NCBI RefSeq assembly: GCF_001720485.1
Contig: NZ_CP017114.1
Coordinates: 2,108,001-2,172,000, forward strand
Source of the DNA: Cobetia marina
GTDB taxonomy: Bacteria; Pseudomonadota; Gammaproteobacteria; Pseudomonadales; Halomonadaceae
Reading direction: 5' to 3'
DNA: 64,000 bases
Each line of letters opens with the position of its first letter. The stretch's first letter is position 1. Below, one piece after another: positions 25,997 through 35,069 of this stretch. The notes beneath the pieces were generated by a model. The model was not told where the DNA came from, searched no databases, and was given only the letters and a program-made list of their open reading frames with translations. A program made the position numbers and the translations under genes.

Positions 25997-28225
25997 ATGT
26001 CTCCGGCACTCGCGGCGTTTCTCAGACCCTCTTCCTTTGCCCTGAAGTTCGCCTTCAAGGGTGTCCTTGCCATGTCACTGGCACTCTATGCGGCCTTCTA
26101 TTTTGATCTGGATCGCCCGTACTGGGCGCTGATCTCGGCGGCCTTTCTGCAGATACGCCCGATGTCGGGGATGGTGGTCGAGAAGGGCATCTGCCAGATC
26201 GCCGGCACCGTGGCGGGTGTCGGTGTCGCCGTCGTGATCATGGGGCTGTTTGCCCAGGCGCCGGAACTGGCACTGGGCAGTGTCACCTTGTGGATCGGCC
26301 TGTGCATCTACGGGGCTTCGCTCACCCACAACAACCTCTCCTATGGCTGCGTGATGGGGGCGGTGGCCTGCATGATCATCGTGGTGCTGACGTCCTCGGC
26401 GCCCGGCAACTTCTTCTCGGTGGCGCTGGCTCGCCTCAGTGAGTTGAGTCTCGGTGCACTGTGCGCCGTGCTGGTCAGTGCGCTGGTCTGGCCGATACGT
26501 GTGCGAGACCATCTGGGGCAGCTGGCGGATACCGCCGTCAACGCCACCTTCCGTTATATGGCGCTGGCCTTCTCGGACCCCTCCCAGGATGACCTGAGCG
26601 CCGAGCAACGGCATGCCGAGGAGAATCGCGAACGTCAGGCGATGCTCGAACAGATGATGACCGGCCTTGGGGCGCTCAACAATCTCGAGATCGATGCCCA
26701 CTCCGCGCGGTATGAGGGGCCTCAGGGCAAGGGGCGTATCCGCGGTGTCCATCTGCTGACTCGGCGGAGCATGCGCCTCTATGCCACCCTCAAGGCACTG
26801 CATCAGCTGCGTCACCCGGAATTCTTCCTGCGCCATCACGCCACTGGCGCTGACGGTGAGTCCGAGCACCACAACGCCATCGACGACGACGGGCAAGACG
26901 ATCAGCTCGCGCGTCCGGCCGTTCAGCAACCGGAGCGCTTCAGTCAACCGACACAGGACCTGATGCAGCGACTCGGCAGCGCCTTCCAGAGCATGGCCGA
27001 CAACCAGGGGATCGGGCAGGCACGCGCCACCTTGAAGGAGCTGCGCGGAGAATGTCTGAGAATCTCACGCGGTCAGCGCAATCTGTCTGCCCTCGAGGCA
27101 CGGCTGCTCTATAGTCTGCGGGAAGTGCTGGGCCATGCGCTGGTGATGCTTCAGGCGCGTGAGGTCATCAATCATCCCGGTCGTCATCAATTGCGCCAGC
27201 CCAGTCTGAGCTGGCATCGCGATCACGGACGAGCGGCGACCAATGCGCTGCGTGCCATGCTGATCTTCGGGACTACCTCCATCTTCTGGCTGGCGACGGC
27301 CTGGGACAATGGGGCGGTGGCCATGCTGCTGGGCACGTTGTTCTCCGGTATCTTCGCCAGTCGCGATGACCCCGCCCCCATCATTCCCATGGTGCTCAAA
27401 GGCCTGCTGTTCGCCGTTCCCAGTGTGCTGTTGTTCGGCAATGTCCTGTTGAGTCAGGCCCAGCATTTCGTGCCGTTCATTCTGATCTTCAGTGTTCCGT
27501 TGTTCATCGGCCTGATGGGGTCCGTGGTGCCGGTGCTGGCGGGGATCTGTCTGCCGTTCGTGGTGTTCAATATCCTGCTGGTGATGCCCGACAACGGCAT
27601 GACCTTCGATGTGGCCTATACCCTCAACCGGAGTCTGGCGGCCGGGATCGGCCTGATCGTGACCATTCTCGGGTTTCGCCTGATCCCGGTACCCGGGGCC
27701 GGCTGGGACAAACGCCAGCTGATCCAGACAACGGCAAGTGATATCCGGGAGCTGGCCGAACGCCCCGCTCAGCAGGTGGACAGCTGGTTCGGGGGACGCA
27801 TGGGGGATCGCCTGCTGCGTCTTGCCCGCCATGAGCAAAGCCGTCAACAGGAACAGCAGTCACGTCAGGGCGGGGCCGATTCACCTGCGATCGCGGACGA
27901 GCCGCAGGGAATGCCTCTGATGTCTCTGGGCCTGACAGGCATGGATATCGGCCGCGGAATAGGCTTCGTGCGACGGGAGCTTGGCGAGAACATGTCCAGG
28001 CCCGTGCAGCGTGCCTTGCAGAGCTTGATTCTGGCGCTGGCGGAGGATTTCGAGCGATGCAGTCAGGGCAAGCGACCCAGGCGGCTTGAGAAGGCCGGGC
28101 GCCGATTCTCGCAGACCATCGCCGAGCAGGACGCCATGAGTCGCCACAAGCAAGCCTTGCTGGCGGGCTGGCTGGAGCGGGTGCAACTCACGCTCGAGAG
28201 TGATGCGTTGCGTCAGAACGCGTGA
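25997..28225 (+). CDS. FUSC-family efflux permease (AaeB-like)
   Basis: Inner-membrane pump, likely for hydroxylated aromatic acids by analogy with E. coli AaeB. 742 residues arranged as two FUSC halves: five or six helices near 20-165 beginning 'KFAFKGVLAMSLALYAAFYFDLDRPYWALIS' (in parts), a cytoplasmic region of about 230 residues with an Asp/His-rich stretch, then a second helical set near 415-545. A charged Gln/Arg-rich tail follows. Substrate is inferred only from the AaeX-A-B arrangement. Confidence 0.88.
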   Translation: MSPALAAFLRPSSFALKFAFKGVLAMSLALYAAFYFDLDRPYWALISAAFLQIRPMSGMVVEKGICQIAGTVAGVGVAVVIMGLFAQAPELALGSVTLWIGLCIYGASLTHNNLSYGCVMGAVACMIIVVLTSSAPGNFFSVALARLSELSLGALCAVLVSALVWPIRVRDHLGQLADTAVNATFRYMALAFSDPSQDDLSAEQRHAEENRERQAMLEQMMTGLGALNNLEIDAHSARYEGPQGKGRIRGVHLLTRRSMRLYATLKALHQLRHPEFFLRHHATGADGESEHHNAIDDDGQDDQLARPAVQQPERFSQPTQDLMQRLGSAFQSMADNQGIGQARATLKELRGECLRISRGQRNLSALEARLLYSLREVLGHALVMLQAREVINHPGRHQLRQPSLSWHRDHGRAATNALRAMLIFGTTSIFWLATAWDNGAVAMLLGTLFSGIFASRDDPAPIIPMVLKGLLFAVPSVLLFGNVLLSQAQHFVPFILIFSVPLFIGLMGSVVPVLAGICLPFVVFNILLVMPDNGMTFDVAYTLNRSLAAGIGLIVTILGFRLIPVPGAGWDKRQLIQTTASDIRELAERPAQQVDSWFGGRMGDRLLRLARHEQSRQQEQQSRQGGADSPAIADEPQGMPLMSLGLTGMDIGRGIGFVRRELGENMSRPVQRALQSLILALAEDFERCSQGKRPRRLEKAGRRFSQTIAEQDAMSRHKQALLAGWLERVQLTLESDALRQNA

Positions 28226-28229
28226 ATCT

Positions 28230-28261
28230 GACGCCTGATCAATGTTCCGCGCTCAGGCGTC
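28230..28261 (+). terminator. Hairpin after the FUSC gene
   Basis: GACGCCTGA and TCAGGCGTC, 9-bp arms around a 14-base loop, 5 bp after the stop. No T-run. Confidence 0.45.
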
Positions 28262-28380
28262 GGATGGTCCGTTAAAAAACGCTAATAAAAGCAACCGTGG
28301 CAAGAGCATCTGGTCTATCATTGAAGATATCTGCTCATATCTGAGCGAAATGCATGAGATGTCTACTACGGGGGAGCATC

Positions 28381-28701
28381 ATGGCTTTCATGAATGACAT
28401 CAGCAACAGTGGTCGTGATGCCCCTGATCGCTTCAAGCGTGTCACCTTCACGACGCAATACCTGCACGAATTGAGCCTGTATGTGCTGCCCGGCAGTGAA
28501 GTGCTGCTGCGAGTGAGCCAGGCCAGTGAAGACCTGATGCTGTTGCAGTTCGATGATGACTTCTACGCCGAGTTCATTGCCTCGCGTATCGTCGACTGGG
28601 TGGCGGAGAATCCCCGGGCCGACAAGGAAGATCTGACGCTCTGGATCAAGACGCGTGCCCGCGCCGAAGTCCCCATGATCCAACAGCATCACGTCTATTG
28701 A
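28381..28701 (+). CDS. Conserved-looking small protein of unknown function
   Basis: 106 residues from an ATG preceded by GGGGGAG. It is soluble and mixed alpha/beta, with no signal peptide or membrane segment. The middle ('FTTQYLHELSLYVLPGSEVLLRV', 'DFYAEFIASRIVDWVAENP') looks like a compact folded domain. I do not recognise the family. Upstream, GCTCA-N4-TGAGC (28333-28346) overlaps direct repeats ATATCTG and could be regulatory. It stands alone and ends at a strong shared terminator. Confidence 0.75.
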   Translation: MAFMNDISNSGRDAPDRFKRVTFTTQYLHELSLYVLPGSEVLLRVSQASEDLMLLQFDDDFYAEFIASRIVDWVAENPRADKEDLTLWIKTRARAEVPMIQQHHVY

Positions 28702-28749
28702 GACTGTCCGTGCCATCAAGGCGTCCTGGGACAGCTGTCCCAGGTATCG

Positions 28750-28789
28750 AAACGACACAGGCCACCCCTTGAGGTGGCCTGTGTCGTTT
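28750..28789. terminator. Bidirectional terminator between convergent genes
   Basis: A perfect 17-bp stem, AAACGACACAGGCCACC against GGTGGCCTGTGTCGTTT, with a 6-base loop. It serves the small unknown gene on the plus strand and the GntP permease on the minus strand. Confidence 0.92.
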
Positions 28790-28822
28790 CTGTCGCCCTT
28801 GGCTTTCAGAGGCATGTCGTGG

Positions 28823-30208
28823 TCAGAAGCTGCCGAACAGGCTGCCCAGCGTCACGACACTGATCAGAGCCAGCATCGGGAACGCCACGGTCATCATGAA
28901 CATCTGTCCGTAGGACTGGCGGTGAGTCAGCTTGCAGATGGCCAGCAGCGTGATGACTGCACCTGAGTGCGGTAGCGTATCCATGCTGCCAGCCGCCAGT
29001 GCCGCCACACGGTGCATCAATTCAGGGTCTATCCCGGCATTGACGGCCATCTCCATGTAGGTCGAGCCCAGTGTCGAGAGCGCGATGCTCATGCCGCCCG
29101 AGGAGGAGCCGGTAATCCCTGCCAGCACGTTGACCGCCACGGCCTCGGAGATCAGCGGATTGCCGGGGTAGAGCCCCAGTACTGCCTCCTTGACCAGTGC
29201 AAAGCCGGCCAGGCTTGCGATCACGGCGCCATAACCGACCTCCGAGGCGGTGTTGAAGACGGGCAGCATGGCACCGAAACAGCCATTGTTGACCGTCGTC
29301 TTCAAGTCAGCCCACTGCTTCCAGCGAGTCACCACCAGCCAGAGTGACGCACAGCTCAGCGCGATCAATATCGACCACATGCCGGTGGCGCCGGCAGGGT
29401 CCAGCTCCGGGAAGGCATCATTGAGATAGGAGAAGTCGATGCGCGGGAAGACAAGGTAGGTGAGCAGGGCATTGAGTCCGATCACCAGTATCAGCGGGAT
29501 CACCGCTGACAGCATGCTCATGCGTGCCACCGGTGTATCGTCATTCAATGCCTCATTGTCATGCTTGCCGTAGCCTTCGCCCTGCGCCTGAGCTTTCGTG
29601 GCTCTGCCCTTCAGCCACCAGGTGCCCAGCCCCAGCATGATCAGACCGGCGATGATGCCAAGTCCGGGAGCCGCGAAGCTGTTGGTCTGGAAATAGGGAA
29701 TCGGAATCGCGTTCTGGATCGCCGGGGTACCGGGCAGGGCGGTCATCGTGAAGGTGAAGGAGCCCAGCGCCAGTGCCGCGGGCAGCAGTCGCTTGGGTGT
29801 CGAGGTACGCCGGAAGAGCTGGGCCCCGATGGGATAGACGGCGAAAGCCACCACGAACAGCGAGACGCCACCGTAGGTCAGCAGGGCGCAGGCCAACACG
29901 ACGGTGAGGATCACATGGCGGGTTCCGAGGCGCTTTACCAGCCCCTCGGAAATCGCGTGGGCTGCCCCGGAATCCGCCATCAACTGGCCAAACAGGGCAC
30001 CGAGAATGAACAGCGGAAAGAACTTGGCCAGGTAGCCGCCCAGCTGGCTCATGAAGGTGACGGTATAGCTGGGCAGCAGGGCGCCTGCATCACCTGAAAG
30101 CACGACGGCAAGAGCCGCCATCACAGGTGCCAGCAACAGAACGGTGATACCGCGGTAGGCCAGGAACATCAACAGTCCCAGCGATATCAGAATGGCAAGA
30201 ATGCTCAT
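28823..30208 (-). CDS. GntP-family permease (candidate galactonate/gluconate importer)
   Basis: 461 residues, about 12-14 membrane helices, with GntP-family features such as 'GALFGQLMADSGAAHAISEGLVKRLG', 'PGTPAIQNAIPIPYF' and 'ITGSSSGGMSIALSTLG' (each in its place along the chain). Family members carry sugar acids or related organic acids with protons. Its upstream region has a 9-bp palindromic core identical to that in front of the galactonate regulator gene, which argues for a role in galactonate uptake; that is inference. Confidence 0.85.
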   Translation of the reverse strand: MSILAILISLGLLMFLAYRGITVLLLAPVMAALAVVLSGDAGALLPSYTVTFMSQLGGYLAKFFPLFILGALFGQLMADSGAAHAISEGLVKRLGTRHVILTVVLACALLTYGGVSLFVVAFAVYPIGAQLFRRTSTPKRLLPAALALGSFTFTMTALPGTPAIQNAIPIPYFQTNSFAAPGLGIIAGLIMLGLGTWWLKGRATKAQAQGEGYGKHDNEALNDDTPVARMSMLSAVIPLILVIGLNALLTYLVFPRIDFSYLNDAFPELDPAGATGMWSILIALSCASLWLVVTRWKQWADLKTTVNNGCFGAMLPVFNTASEVGYGAVIASLAGFALVKEAVLGLYPGNPLISEAVAVNVLAGITGSSSGGMSIALSTLGSTYMEMAVNAGIDPELMHRVAALAAGSMDTLPHSGAVITLLAICKLTHRQSYGQMFMMTVAFPMLALISVVTLGSLFGSF

Positions 30209-30314
30209 GAAGGGGACATCTCGTGGTTGGCGTTGTAGTCATGGTGTGCCGTCTGCCAATGACGACGTATGTCCTGTGAACAGTTGCGTTTCCTGTAATT
30301 ATTTCTTTATATGG

Positions 30315-30360
30315 ACTGTTCTACAGTGACATCTGGCTCACGGTAGAGTTTGTCTGACAA
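30315..30360 (-). promoter_or_regulatory. Candidate GntR-type operators upstream of the GntP permease
   Basis: TTGTCTGACAA (30350-30360) is a perfect 5-1-5 palindrome whose core TGTCTGACA is the reverse complement of the core TGTCAGACA found at the dgo regulator gene. ACTGTTCTACAGT (30315-30327) is a second perfect palindrome of the same GT-N3-AC form. FadR-type GntR regulators bind GT-N3-AC sites. They lie about 110-150 bp before the permease start. Confidence 0.6.
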
Positions 30361-30604
30361 GAGGACAATGCGGCTTAAGTGGCAGCGTGGGACTCCCGTA
30401 TCGGGGGTTGGCAAGGCGTGTGGTACAACAGATAGAATTTATACCGTTATCTTTCGTTTGAATAAAAATCCTGTCAATTCCACGAGTCTCCAGGGCTGAA
30501 GGGACCATCGTGTCAGCAGAAGACCTGCCACGGGAAGGGGCTGTGTTCTCAACACCGCCAGCGGCAAGCTCTTGACGAAAACTCTTGTTGGCAACTGTCG
30601 CCTT
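30361..30604. other. Intergenic region, permease to galactosidase operon
   Basis: No gene supported. Short open frames here lack ribosome-binding sites. The stretch is AT-richer than its neighbours near 30430-30470. Confidence 0.4.
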
Positions 30605-30634
30605 AAGAAAAAGGCGGTACCCGGAGGCACCGCC
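30605..30634 (-). terminator. Terminator of the galactoside operon
   Basis: On the minus strand GGCGGTGCC, tetraloop TCCG, GGTACCGCC (one G-T pair), then TTTTTCTT. It is about 130 bp after the GH42 stop. Confidence 0.8.
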
Positions 30635-30763
30635 AGAAACGATCGAACCATCCGCCGGTCGCGAGGCCGACAGGGGTCATGGAGTCATACGTACGTGACG
30701 CTTGTCTGGATGATGGCAAGGCTACTGAAGCGCTCCGTTGCCGTCATCGCTTTGGACATCTCG

Positions 30764-32752
30764 TCATGCCATGCGCCAGATACTGACGCCAGCGGGAGCG
30801 AGCTGTTGGCCTCCGCAGATCCAGCCATCTTCCGGCACCAGGCCTTCGGGTAGCCAGCGTGGTTCAGGCGAATAATTGAAGGCAAACACCAGATTGCCTC
30901 TGCAGCGCAGGCGCACACCCTCCGGCAGGGCGGTGGTAAGGATGGCTGCCTTGCGACATTCCTCGACCAGCACGGCCATGAGGGTATCTTCTTCAAGCCA
31001 GGCGGTCAGATAGCTGACCCCTGCGCGCTCCGTGAGAGCCGCTTCTCCATCATCGAAACGAGTCACGACCCTTGCCGTGGTACGCGTGCTGTCGAGCAGG
31101 TCTCGCCAGCGCAACGCGTGGCCATGATGACCATTGGCCGTGGTGACGCCTGGGCAGGCACCGGGGCGCAGACCATCGACCCGATCGACCGTGACGCCGG
31201 CCAGCTCGCCGAGGGCGCCCGGTGCCAGTTGATCGGGTATCTGGAAGTCTGGCGTGCGTGAGCCGGAGCGTGCGCCGATCACGATACGGCTGCCGCTGTC
31301 ACGTGCAGCGCTCAGGCGTGCCGCAAGCGCATCGTCGGCAATCACCTGACAGGGCAGCACGACGAGAGGATAGCCACTGACATCATCTCGAGAGGAGACG
31401 ATGTCGATGTCCAGACCCAGCCGGCGAAGGGCGCTGTACCAGCTCAGATGCAGTTCCAGCGCATCGAAGTCCTCGGCATGCGGTTGAATCTGGCAGGCCC
31501 AGATCGAGGCATAGTCGAACATCAAGGCCACGGGGGCCTGTTCGGTCTCGATCTCGCGCCCACTGAGGCCTTCTGCGCTCAAGCGAGCCAGTTCATCGCG
31601 GACCTGCAACAGCTCCGGCCAGGCCGAGGCCGGTGAACCATCCGGACGCAACAGACCCGCATGCATCTGTTCCTGCGCGAAGGGGGCCTGACGCCAACGG
31701 AAATAGGAGACGACTTCCGCGCCGTGGGCAAAGGCCTCATGGCTCCAGAGGCGAACCATGCCGGGCAGTGGGGCGGCATTGCTGATGGCCCAGTTGACCG
31801 GACCCGGCTGTTGCTCCATGACCCACCAGCGCCCCTTGCACATGGCGCGATAGAGGTCGTGGTGGAAACCGGCGAAATCAGGGTGGCCCTGTTGGCGATA
31901 GAACGCCTTGGTGGCTTCGGGATGGGCACCACGCTCCAGAAAGCCCAACGGGTAGCTATCCCAGCTGGCGATGTCCAGGTCTTGGGCGACGTCAAAGTGG
32001 TCAAACTCCGTGAACAGGCCCATGAAGTTGTGCACGATATCGACGTTCACGCCGCTGTCTCGCAGCGTCTGGACCTGAAGCCGGTTGTACTCGACCACCA
32101 TGTCGGAGCAGAAGCGACGATAATCCAGCACGATCGCCGGGTGTGGCTCGGTGACGGTGCCGACCGGCGCCTCGACCTGCGAGAAGGTGGTCACTTCCAG
32201 GCTCCAGAACACCGCGCCCCATGCCTCATTGAGCGCTTCGACACTGCCGTAGCGTTGTTCCAGCCACTCAGGGAAGCCTGCGCGCGCCGCCCGGGAGTAG
32301 CTGAGGATGGTGTCGTGACAGCCGTATTCGTTGTCGGTCTGCCACGCCATGATCGCCGGATGAGTGGCGTAGCGCTCCGCCATCAGGCGCACGATACGCT
32401 CGCTCTGCGTGCGATAGACGGGCGAGGAGAAGCAGTAATGACGACGTGAGCCATATCCCCGCACCTGGCCATGCTCATCGACGGCCAGTATCTCGGGATG
32501 GGCATCCACCAGCCATTTCGGGGGCGTGGCCGTCGGGGTTCCCATCACGATCTTGAGACCGGCGCGGGCAAGCACCTCAACGGCCTCGTCGAGCCACTCG
32601 ACACGAAGCTCTCCGGAGCGCGGCTCCAGCCGACTCCAGGCGAACTCGCCTATGCGCACCACGCGAATGCCGGCCTCGAACATGTCACGGGCATCCTGCG
32701 CCCAGCGCTCACGCGGCCAGTGTTCCGGGTAATAACAGACGCCGAGTTGCAT
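30764..32752 (-). CDS. GH42 beta-galactosidase
   Basis: Hydrolyses beta-galactosides in the cytoplasm. The TIM-barrel domain begins 'LGVCYYPEHWPRERW' and contains the acid/base Glu in 'AWQTDNEYGCHDT' (about residues 140-152) and the nucleophile Glu in 'WWVMEQQPGPVNWA' (about 303-316), both typical of GH42. The trimerisation and beta-sandwich domains follow. 662 residues is normal. I chose the ATG giving MQLGVCYY because AAGGA is well placed for it. No signal peptide, so its substrate must be imported. Last gene of the operon. Confidence 0.95.
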   Translation of the reverse strand: MQLGVCYYPEHWPRERWAQDARDMFEAGIRVVRIGEFAWSRLEPRSGELRVEWLDEAVEVLARAGLKIVMGTPTATPPKWLVDAHPEILAVDEHGQVRGYGSRRHYCFSSPVYRTQSERIVRLMAERYATHPAIMAWQTDNEYGCHDTILSYSRAARAGFPEWLEQRYGSVEALNEAWGAVFWSLEVTTFSQVEAPVGTVTEPHPAIVLDYRRFCSDMVVEYNRLQVQTLRDSGVNVDIVHNFMGLFTEFDHFDVAQDLDIASWDSYPLGFLERGAHPEATKAFYRQQGHPDFAGFHHDLYRAMCKGRWWVMEQQPGPVNWAISNAAPLPGMVRLWSHEAFAHGAEVVSYFRWRQAPFAQEQMHAGLLRPDGSPASAWPELLQVRDELARLSAEGLSGREIETEQAPVALMFDYASIWACQIQPHAEDFDALELHLSWYSALRRLGLDIDIVSSRDDVSGYPLVVLPCQVIADDALAARLSAARDSGSRIVIGARSGSRTPDFQIPDQLAPGALGELAGVTVDRVDGLRPGACPGVTTANGHHGHALRWRDLLDSTRTTARVVTRFDDGEAALTERAGVSYLTAWLEEDTLMAVLVEECRKAAILTTALPEGVRLRCRGNLVFAFNYSPEPRWLPEGLVPEDGWICGGQQLAPAGVSIWRMA

Positions 32753-32796
32753 ACAGGTCATCCTTGAATCGGTGAAGTGATAGCCGGAGCTCAGGC

Positions 32797-35025
32797 TCAG
32801 TCAACGTCGTGTGCCGCAGTCAGGTGGATCAGGATCGCCTGTTCCGGGTCGAGCACCGGCAGGGCAAGCCCGGTACGCATCAGCATCTCGCCACTGGCGA
32901 CGACGGGCTCCCCCGAGAGCTGGGCCTGCACCCAGGCCGGCAGCTGCTTCATGCGGCGTTCGGGATGTTCCGGCAGTTCCAGCAGCTCGAGTCGATAATG
33001 CTGCTCGGCGATGAGCCCTGCCAGCGGCTGTGGCGCAGGTACGGCGTGTCGTGGCATGGCCAGCTGGCTGATGCAGTAAATCGCCTCTTCACCGTCCTGG
33101 CTGACCACGCCATGTGCATGCTGGCCGTCATCCAGGCAGTCCAGACGCCAGCTCACGCCGCCATGCAACAGACCGCGCAATGCCTTGTAGCGCTCGATCC
33201 AGACGCGCAGCTCCCCACGCTCGCGTGGCGCGAGCTGGCTGACGTCCAGTTCAAGGCCCAGGTGACCGAACAGGGCCGTGGAGGCACGGAAGGCAAGGGA
33301 AGTACGCCGCGACGTGGTGTGTGCATGCTCCGGCCCGATATGGGCCCCGAGCAGCTCCGGCGGCAGGAAGCGACTGGCACCGCGCTGGATGTGCGTTCGC
33401 TCATGCGGGTCGTTGCAGTCCGAGGTCCAGACGCGATGGGTGTGGCGCAGAATGCCGTGGTCGGTACGGGCGCCCCCCGAGGCGCAGCTCTCGATTTCCA
33501 CCTCAGGGTGCGCCTGGCGCAGACGTGCGAGCAGCGCATAGAGCGCTTGTACCTGAGCATGCGCTGCAGGCATGCCGCGTCGCTCGCCGGACTGGGTCGC
33601 GGCGTGGGTGAGGTCGCGATTCATGTCCCACTTGAGATAGCGGATCGGGTAGTCGCTGAGCAGGGCATCCAGTCGCGCAAACAGATAGTCAGTGACGTCA
33701 GGGCGTGTGAGATCCAGCACGCATTGATACCGCCCCAGTGGCTGCTCACGGCCTTCCAGCGCCAGTATCCAGTCGGGATGCGTGCGAAAGAGCGCGCTGT
33801 CAGGATTGACCATCTCGGGTTCCACCCACAGACCGAATTCCATGCCCTGGGCATGGACGGACGCGATCAATGGCCCCAGTCCCTCGGGGTATTTGCCCTG
33901 ATCCAGGTACCAATCGCCCAGCGCTGCTCGCTCACCATCGCGGCCCACGAACCAGCCATCGTCGAGCACGAAGCGTTCCGCGCCGACGTCGCCGGCAGCG
34001 GTGACCAGCTCCTCCAGACGCTCGGCGTCGTGATCGAAATAGAGGGCCTCCCAGGTGTTGACGTGGACCGGGCGAGGCTTGTTCGGCGTCGGCCAGTCAA
34101 GTCGTGCGCGCAAGGTACGATGCATGCGCTGACTGGCGCCATTGATGCCCGTATCCGACCACGCCATGACGACTTCCGGCGTGGTGACGCTGGCACCGGC
34201 GGCCAGTACCTGCTCACCGGGCAACAGCAGTGCGCCCAGCTGCAGTTGCGTGCTGCCATCGAACTGGCGCTCCACCAGCAGTCGATGGTTGCCGCTCCAG
34301 GCCAGGTGCGCGCTGATGACCTCCCCGGACTGCTCACTGAAGCCCTCGGTGCCCACGATGAGGGAGGGCACGCGCTGGTGAGAGCTGCGCCCGCGCCGAT
34401 TCTCGAGCGTGAAGGTGCCTTCACTCAGGGCGTGGCGTGTCTCGGTGAACTCCTGGACCCAACGGCCACCGAAGCTCAGGCACTGTTCGAAGCGGTTCGG
34501 CAGTGGCAGGCAGCATGCCGCCAGCCACTCGAGACGATAGTCGGCCGTACCAGGATTGCGCAGGGTGGTGGACTGACGCAGCACCCCCTCGATGGTGAGC
34601 GTGAGTGACAGCAGAACTTCCAGCTCGCTCGTGGCATCCGCCAGTGTCAGCTGGGCATGCGCGCCCAGTGAATCGGTCGAGCACGCCACCTCACTCAGTC
34701 GCATGTCGGTGAGCCAGTCACGTCCATCACGGTCACCGATCAAGGCCGGATAGCCCGCAAAGCCAAGCCCGGCATCATTGAACAAGGTATTGGGCGGCAG
34801 CTGATCGAGGCTTGCCTGGGGCGTGGCAGCAGCGCTCATCAGGCGGTGCTGGGCTGGCGTGACCGGGGCGATGCGCCCCAGGTGGGCCAGCCTGATCAGG
34901 CCATCGGCGAGATCCAGCTGTAGCTGGATGCCGTCGGCGCTCAGGCTCAGCCATTGCTGTTGGGGGGACCAGGTCGCGTCGGGCGCTGCCGAAGGTCGGG
35001 TGGATGGGGCGTCTGCGGTCATCAT
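32797..35025 (-). CDS. GH36 alpha-galactosidase
   Basis: Cleaves alpha-1,6-galactosides such as melibiose or raffinose. 742 residues: N-terminal beta-sandwich, then the barrel with 'FVLDDGWFVGRDGERAALGDW', the nucleophile Asp in 'RYLKWDMNRDLTHA' and the acid/base Asp in 'HRVWTSDCNDPHER', plus the 'IESCASGGARTDHGIL' loop. All catalytic features are intact. No signal peptide. It lies 44 bp upstream of the GH42 gene, giving the cell both anomers of galactosidase in one transcript. Confidence 0.95.
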   Translation of the reverse strand: MMTADAPSTRPSAAPDATWSPQQQWLSLSADGIQLQLDLADGLIRLAHLGRIAPVTPAQHRLMSAAATPQASLDQLPPNTLFNDAGLGFAGYPALIGDRDGRDWLTDMRLSEVACSTDSLGAHAQLTLADATSELEVLLSLTLTIEGVLRQSTTLRNPGTADYRLEWLAACCLPLPNRFEQCLSFGGRWVQEFTETRHALSEGTFTLENRRGRSSHQRVPSLIVGTEGFSEQSGEVISAHLAWSGNHRLLVERQFDGSTQLQLGALLLPGEQVLAAGASVTTPEVVMAWSDTGINGASQRMHRTLRARLDWPTPNKPRPVHVNTWEALYFDHDAERLEELVTAAGDVGAERFVLDDGWFVGRDGERAALGDWYLDQGKYPEGLGPLIASVHAQGMEFGLWVEPEMVNPDSALFRTHPDWILALEGREQPLGRYQCVLDLTRPDVTDYLFARLDALLSDYPIRYLKWDMNRDLTHAATQSGERRGMPAAHAQVQALYALLARLRQAHPEVEIESCASGGARTDHGILRHTHRVWTSDCNDPHERTHIQRGASRFLPPELLGAHIGPEHAHTTSRRTSLAFRASTALFGHLGLELDVSQLAPRERGELRVWIERYKALRGLLHGGVSWRLDCLDDGQHAHGVVSQDGEEAIYCISQLAMPRHAVPAPQPLAGLIAEQHYRLELLELPEHPERRMKQLPAWVQAQLSGEPVVASGEMLMRTGLALPVLDPEQAILIHLTAAHDVD

Positions 35026-35069
35026 GAGAGGTCCAGAAATAAAGAAGAATCAGAGACGGAATGGCAGTG

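Noticed and set aside
32809-34608. 599-codon open frame opposite the GH36 gene
   Set aside because: Antisense to an intact alpha-galactosidase with all catalytic motifs. No ribosome-binding site and unnatural composition.
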